Source: Alphaproteobacteria bacterium
Lineage (GTDB): Bacteria; Pseudomonadota; Alphaproteobacteria; Rickettsiales; SXRF01
Direction: 5' to 3'
Assembly: GCA_020049775.1 (NCBI GenBank)
Contig: JAGVLO010000014.1
Span: 1-64,000 of the forward strand
Length of the DNA: 64,000 nucleotides
Shown: piece after piece, positions 63,668 to 64,000 of the stretch
How positions within the stretch are numbered: the stretch's first letter is position 1
How the letters are laid out: every line of letters starts with the position of its first letter
Notes under the pieces: model-generated
Database searches by the model: none
What the model was told of the DNA's origin: nothing
The model's input: the letters and a program-made list of their open reading frames with translations, nothing else
Program-made: the position numbers and the translations under genes

Positions 63668-64000
63668 ATGAAGAAAGTTATTATTACTACCGCATTGACT
63701 GTCGCTGTTTTTGCAGCTCCGGCCTACGCAAAAGAATATACTGTTGAGATGATCTCTACGTCTGATAAGGGTGACTACCGTTTCAGCCCGCAGCATCTTA
63801 CAATCCAGCCGGGCGATACCGTCACATGGATAAACGCACAGGACGACTCACATAATGTCATGACAAGCGCATTCCCCAAAGGAGCCGAAGGCTTTGACAG
63901 CCCCATGCTGGAAAAAAAAGGCCAGAAATGGTCCTATATTTTCAAAAAAGATGGGACTTATGAGTATCACTGCCATCCCCATGCGGACTTGATGAATGGC
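63668..64000 (+). CDS. Plastocyanin/pseudoazurin-like blue copper protein, cut by window end
   Basis: 111 codons are visible, running off the right edge. GGGAAATTTT precedes the ATG. A signal peptide ends near APAYA. The cupredoxin has QPGDTVTWINAQDDSHN (first Cu His62) and a later YHCHPHADLM, giving Cys102, His105 and Met109. Such small proteins carry electrons or copper; here probably within the copper operon. Confidence 0.85.
   Translation, partial: MKKVIITTALTVAVFAAPAYAKEYTVEMISTSDKGDYRFSPQHLTIQPGDTVTWINAQDDSHNVMTSAFPKGAEGFDSPMLEKKGQKWSYIFKKDGTYEYHCHPHADLMNG

Noticed and set aside
1-64000. CRISPR arrays or insertion sequences
   Set aside because: No regular spacer-repeat arrays, transposase genes or terminal inverted repeats were recognised by eye.

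Overview
The window reads as bacterial DNA, most likely from an alphaproteobacterium; this rests on gene content and the initiator-tRNA fragment, and I could not run a taxonomic search. The first 7 kb look different from the rest: GC-richer, with a type IV coupling ATPase, a ParB protein, several unrecognised small membrane genes and a three-gene surface-polysaccharide cassette. They end at a 45-base fragment matching the 3' half of initiator tRNA-fMet (7049-7093). This is the expected displaced end of an element integrated in a tRNA gene, so the window probably opens inside an integrative or conjugative element. A decayed copy of the same fragment with the same downstream bases lies at 23577-23643, so the 16.5 kb between may be an older insertion.

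Region 7.2-23.4 kb is rich in cell-envelope and stress genes: CsbD-like, glycine-zipper, SYLF/YSC84, LpxR-like lipid A deacylase and DUF1328 proteins, a hybrid histidine kinase with two HisKA modules, a KdpE-like regulator and a YhhQ queuosine-precursor transporter. It also holds an M16 peptidase, a membrane-anchored subtilase-like protein, and a translationally coupled LpxH-like phosphoesterase and MGDG-synthase-like glycosyltransferase.

Region 23.8-34.3 kb is a tightly coupled four-gene operon. Its products are a 775-aa protein with a short nucleoside-deoxyribosyltransferase-like motif, an unknown 314-aa protein, a giant RNase J-like beta-CASP nuclease (1132 aa) and a giant exonuclease I (SbcB)-like protein (1257 aa). 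I know of no described system with this composition, and it is one of two main candidates for something new.

Region 34.3-46.8 kb is mostly metabolic: an alpha/beta hydrolase, an acyl-CoA dehydrogenase divergent from a FadN-type bifunctional beta-oxidation enzyme, an aldehyde dehydrogenase, a divergent sigma-factor-like protein, and an ArsR repressor facing a short-chain dehydrogenase across a clear palindromic operator.

Region 46.9-59.0 kb is a single 12-kb, ten-gene minus-strand operon and the second main candidate. It encodes a CobT-like VWA protein with an HExxH motif, seven ankyrin-repeat paralogs sharing a conserved C-terminal module, a MoxR/CobS-like AAA+ ATPase and a small unknown protein, nearly all overlapping or abutting. 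The window closes with a spermidine-synthase-like membrane protein and a copper-resistance operon: a Cys-rich secreted protein, CopA, CopB and a plastocyanin-like protein cut by the window edge.
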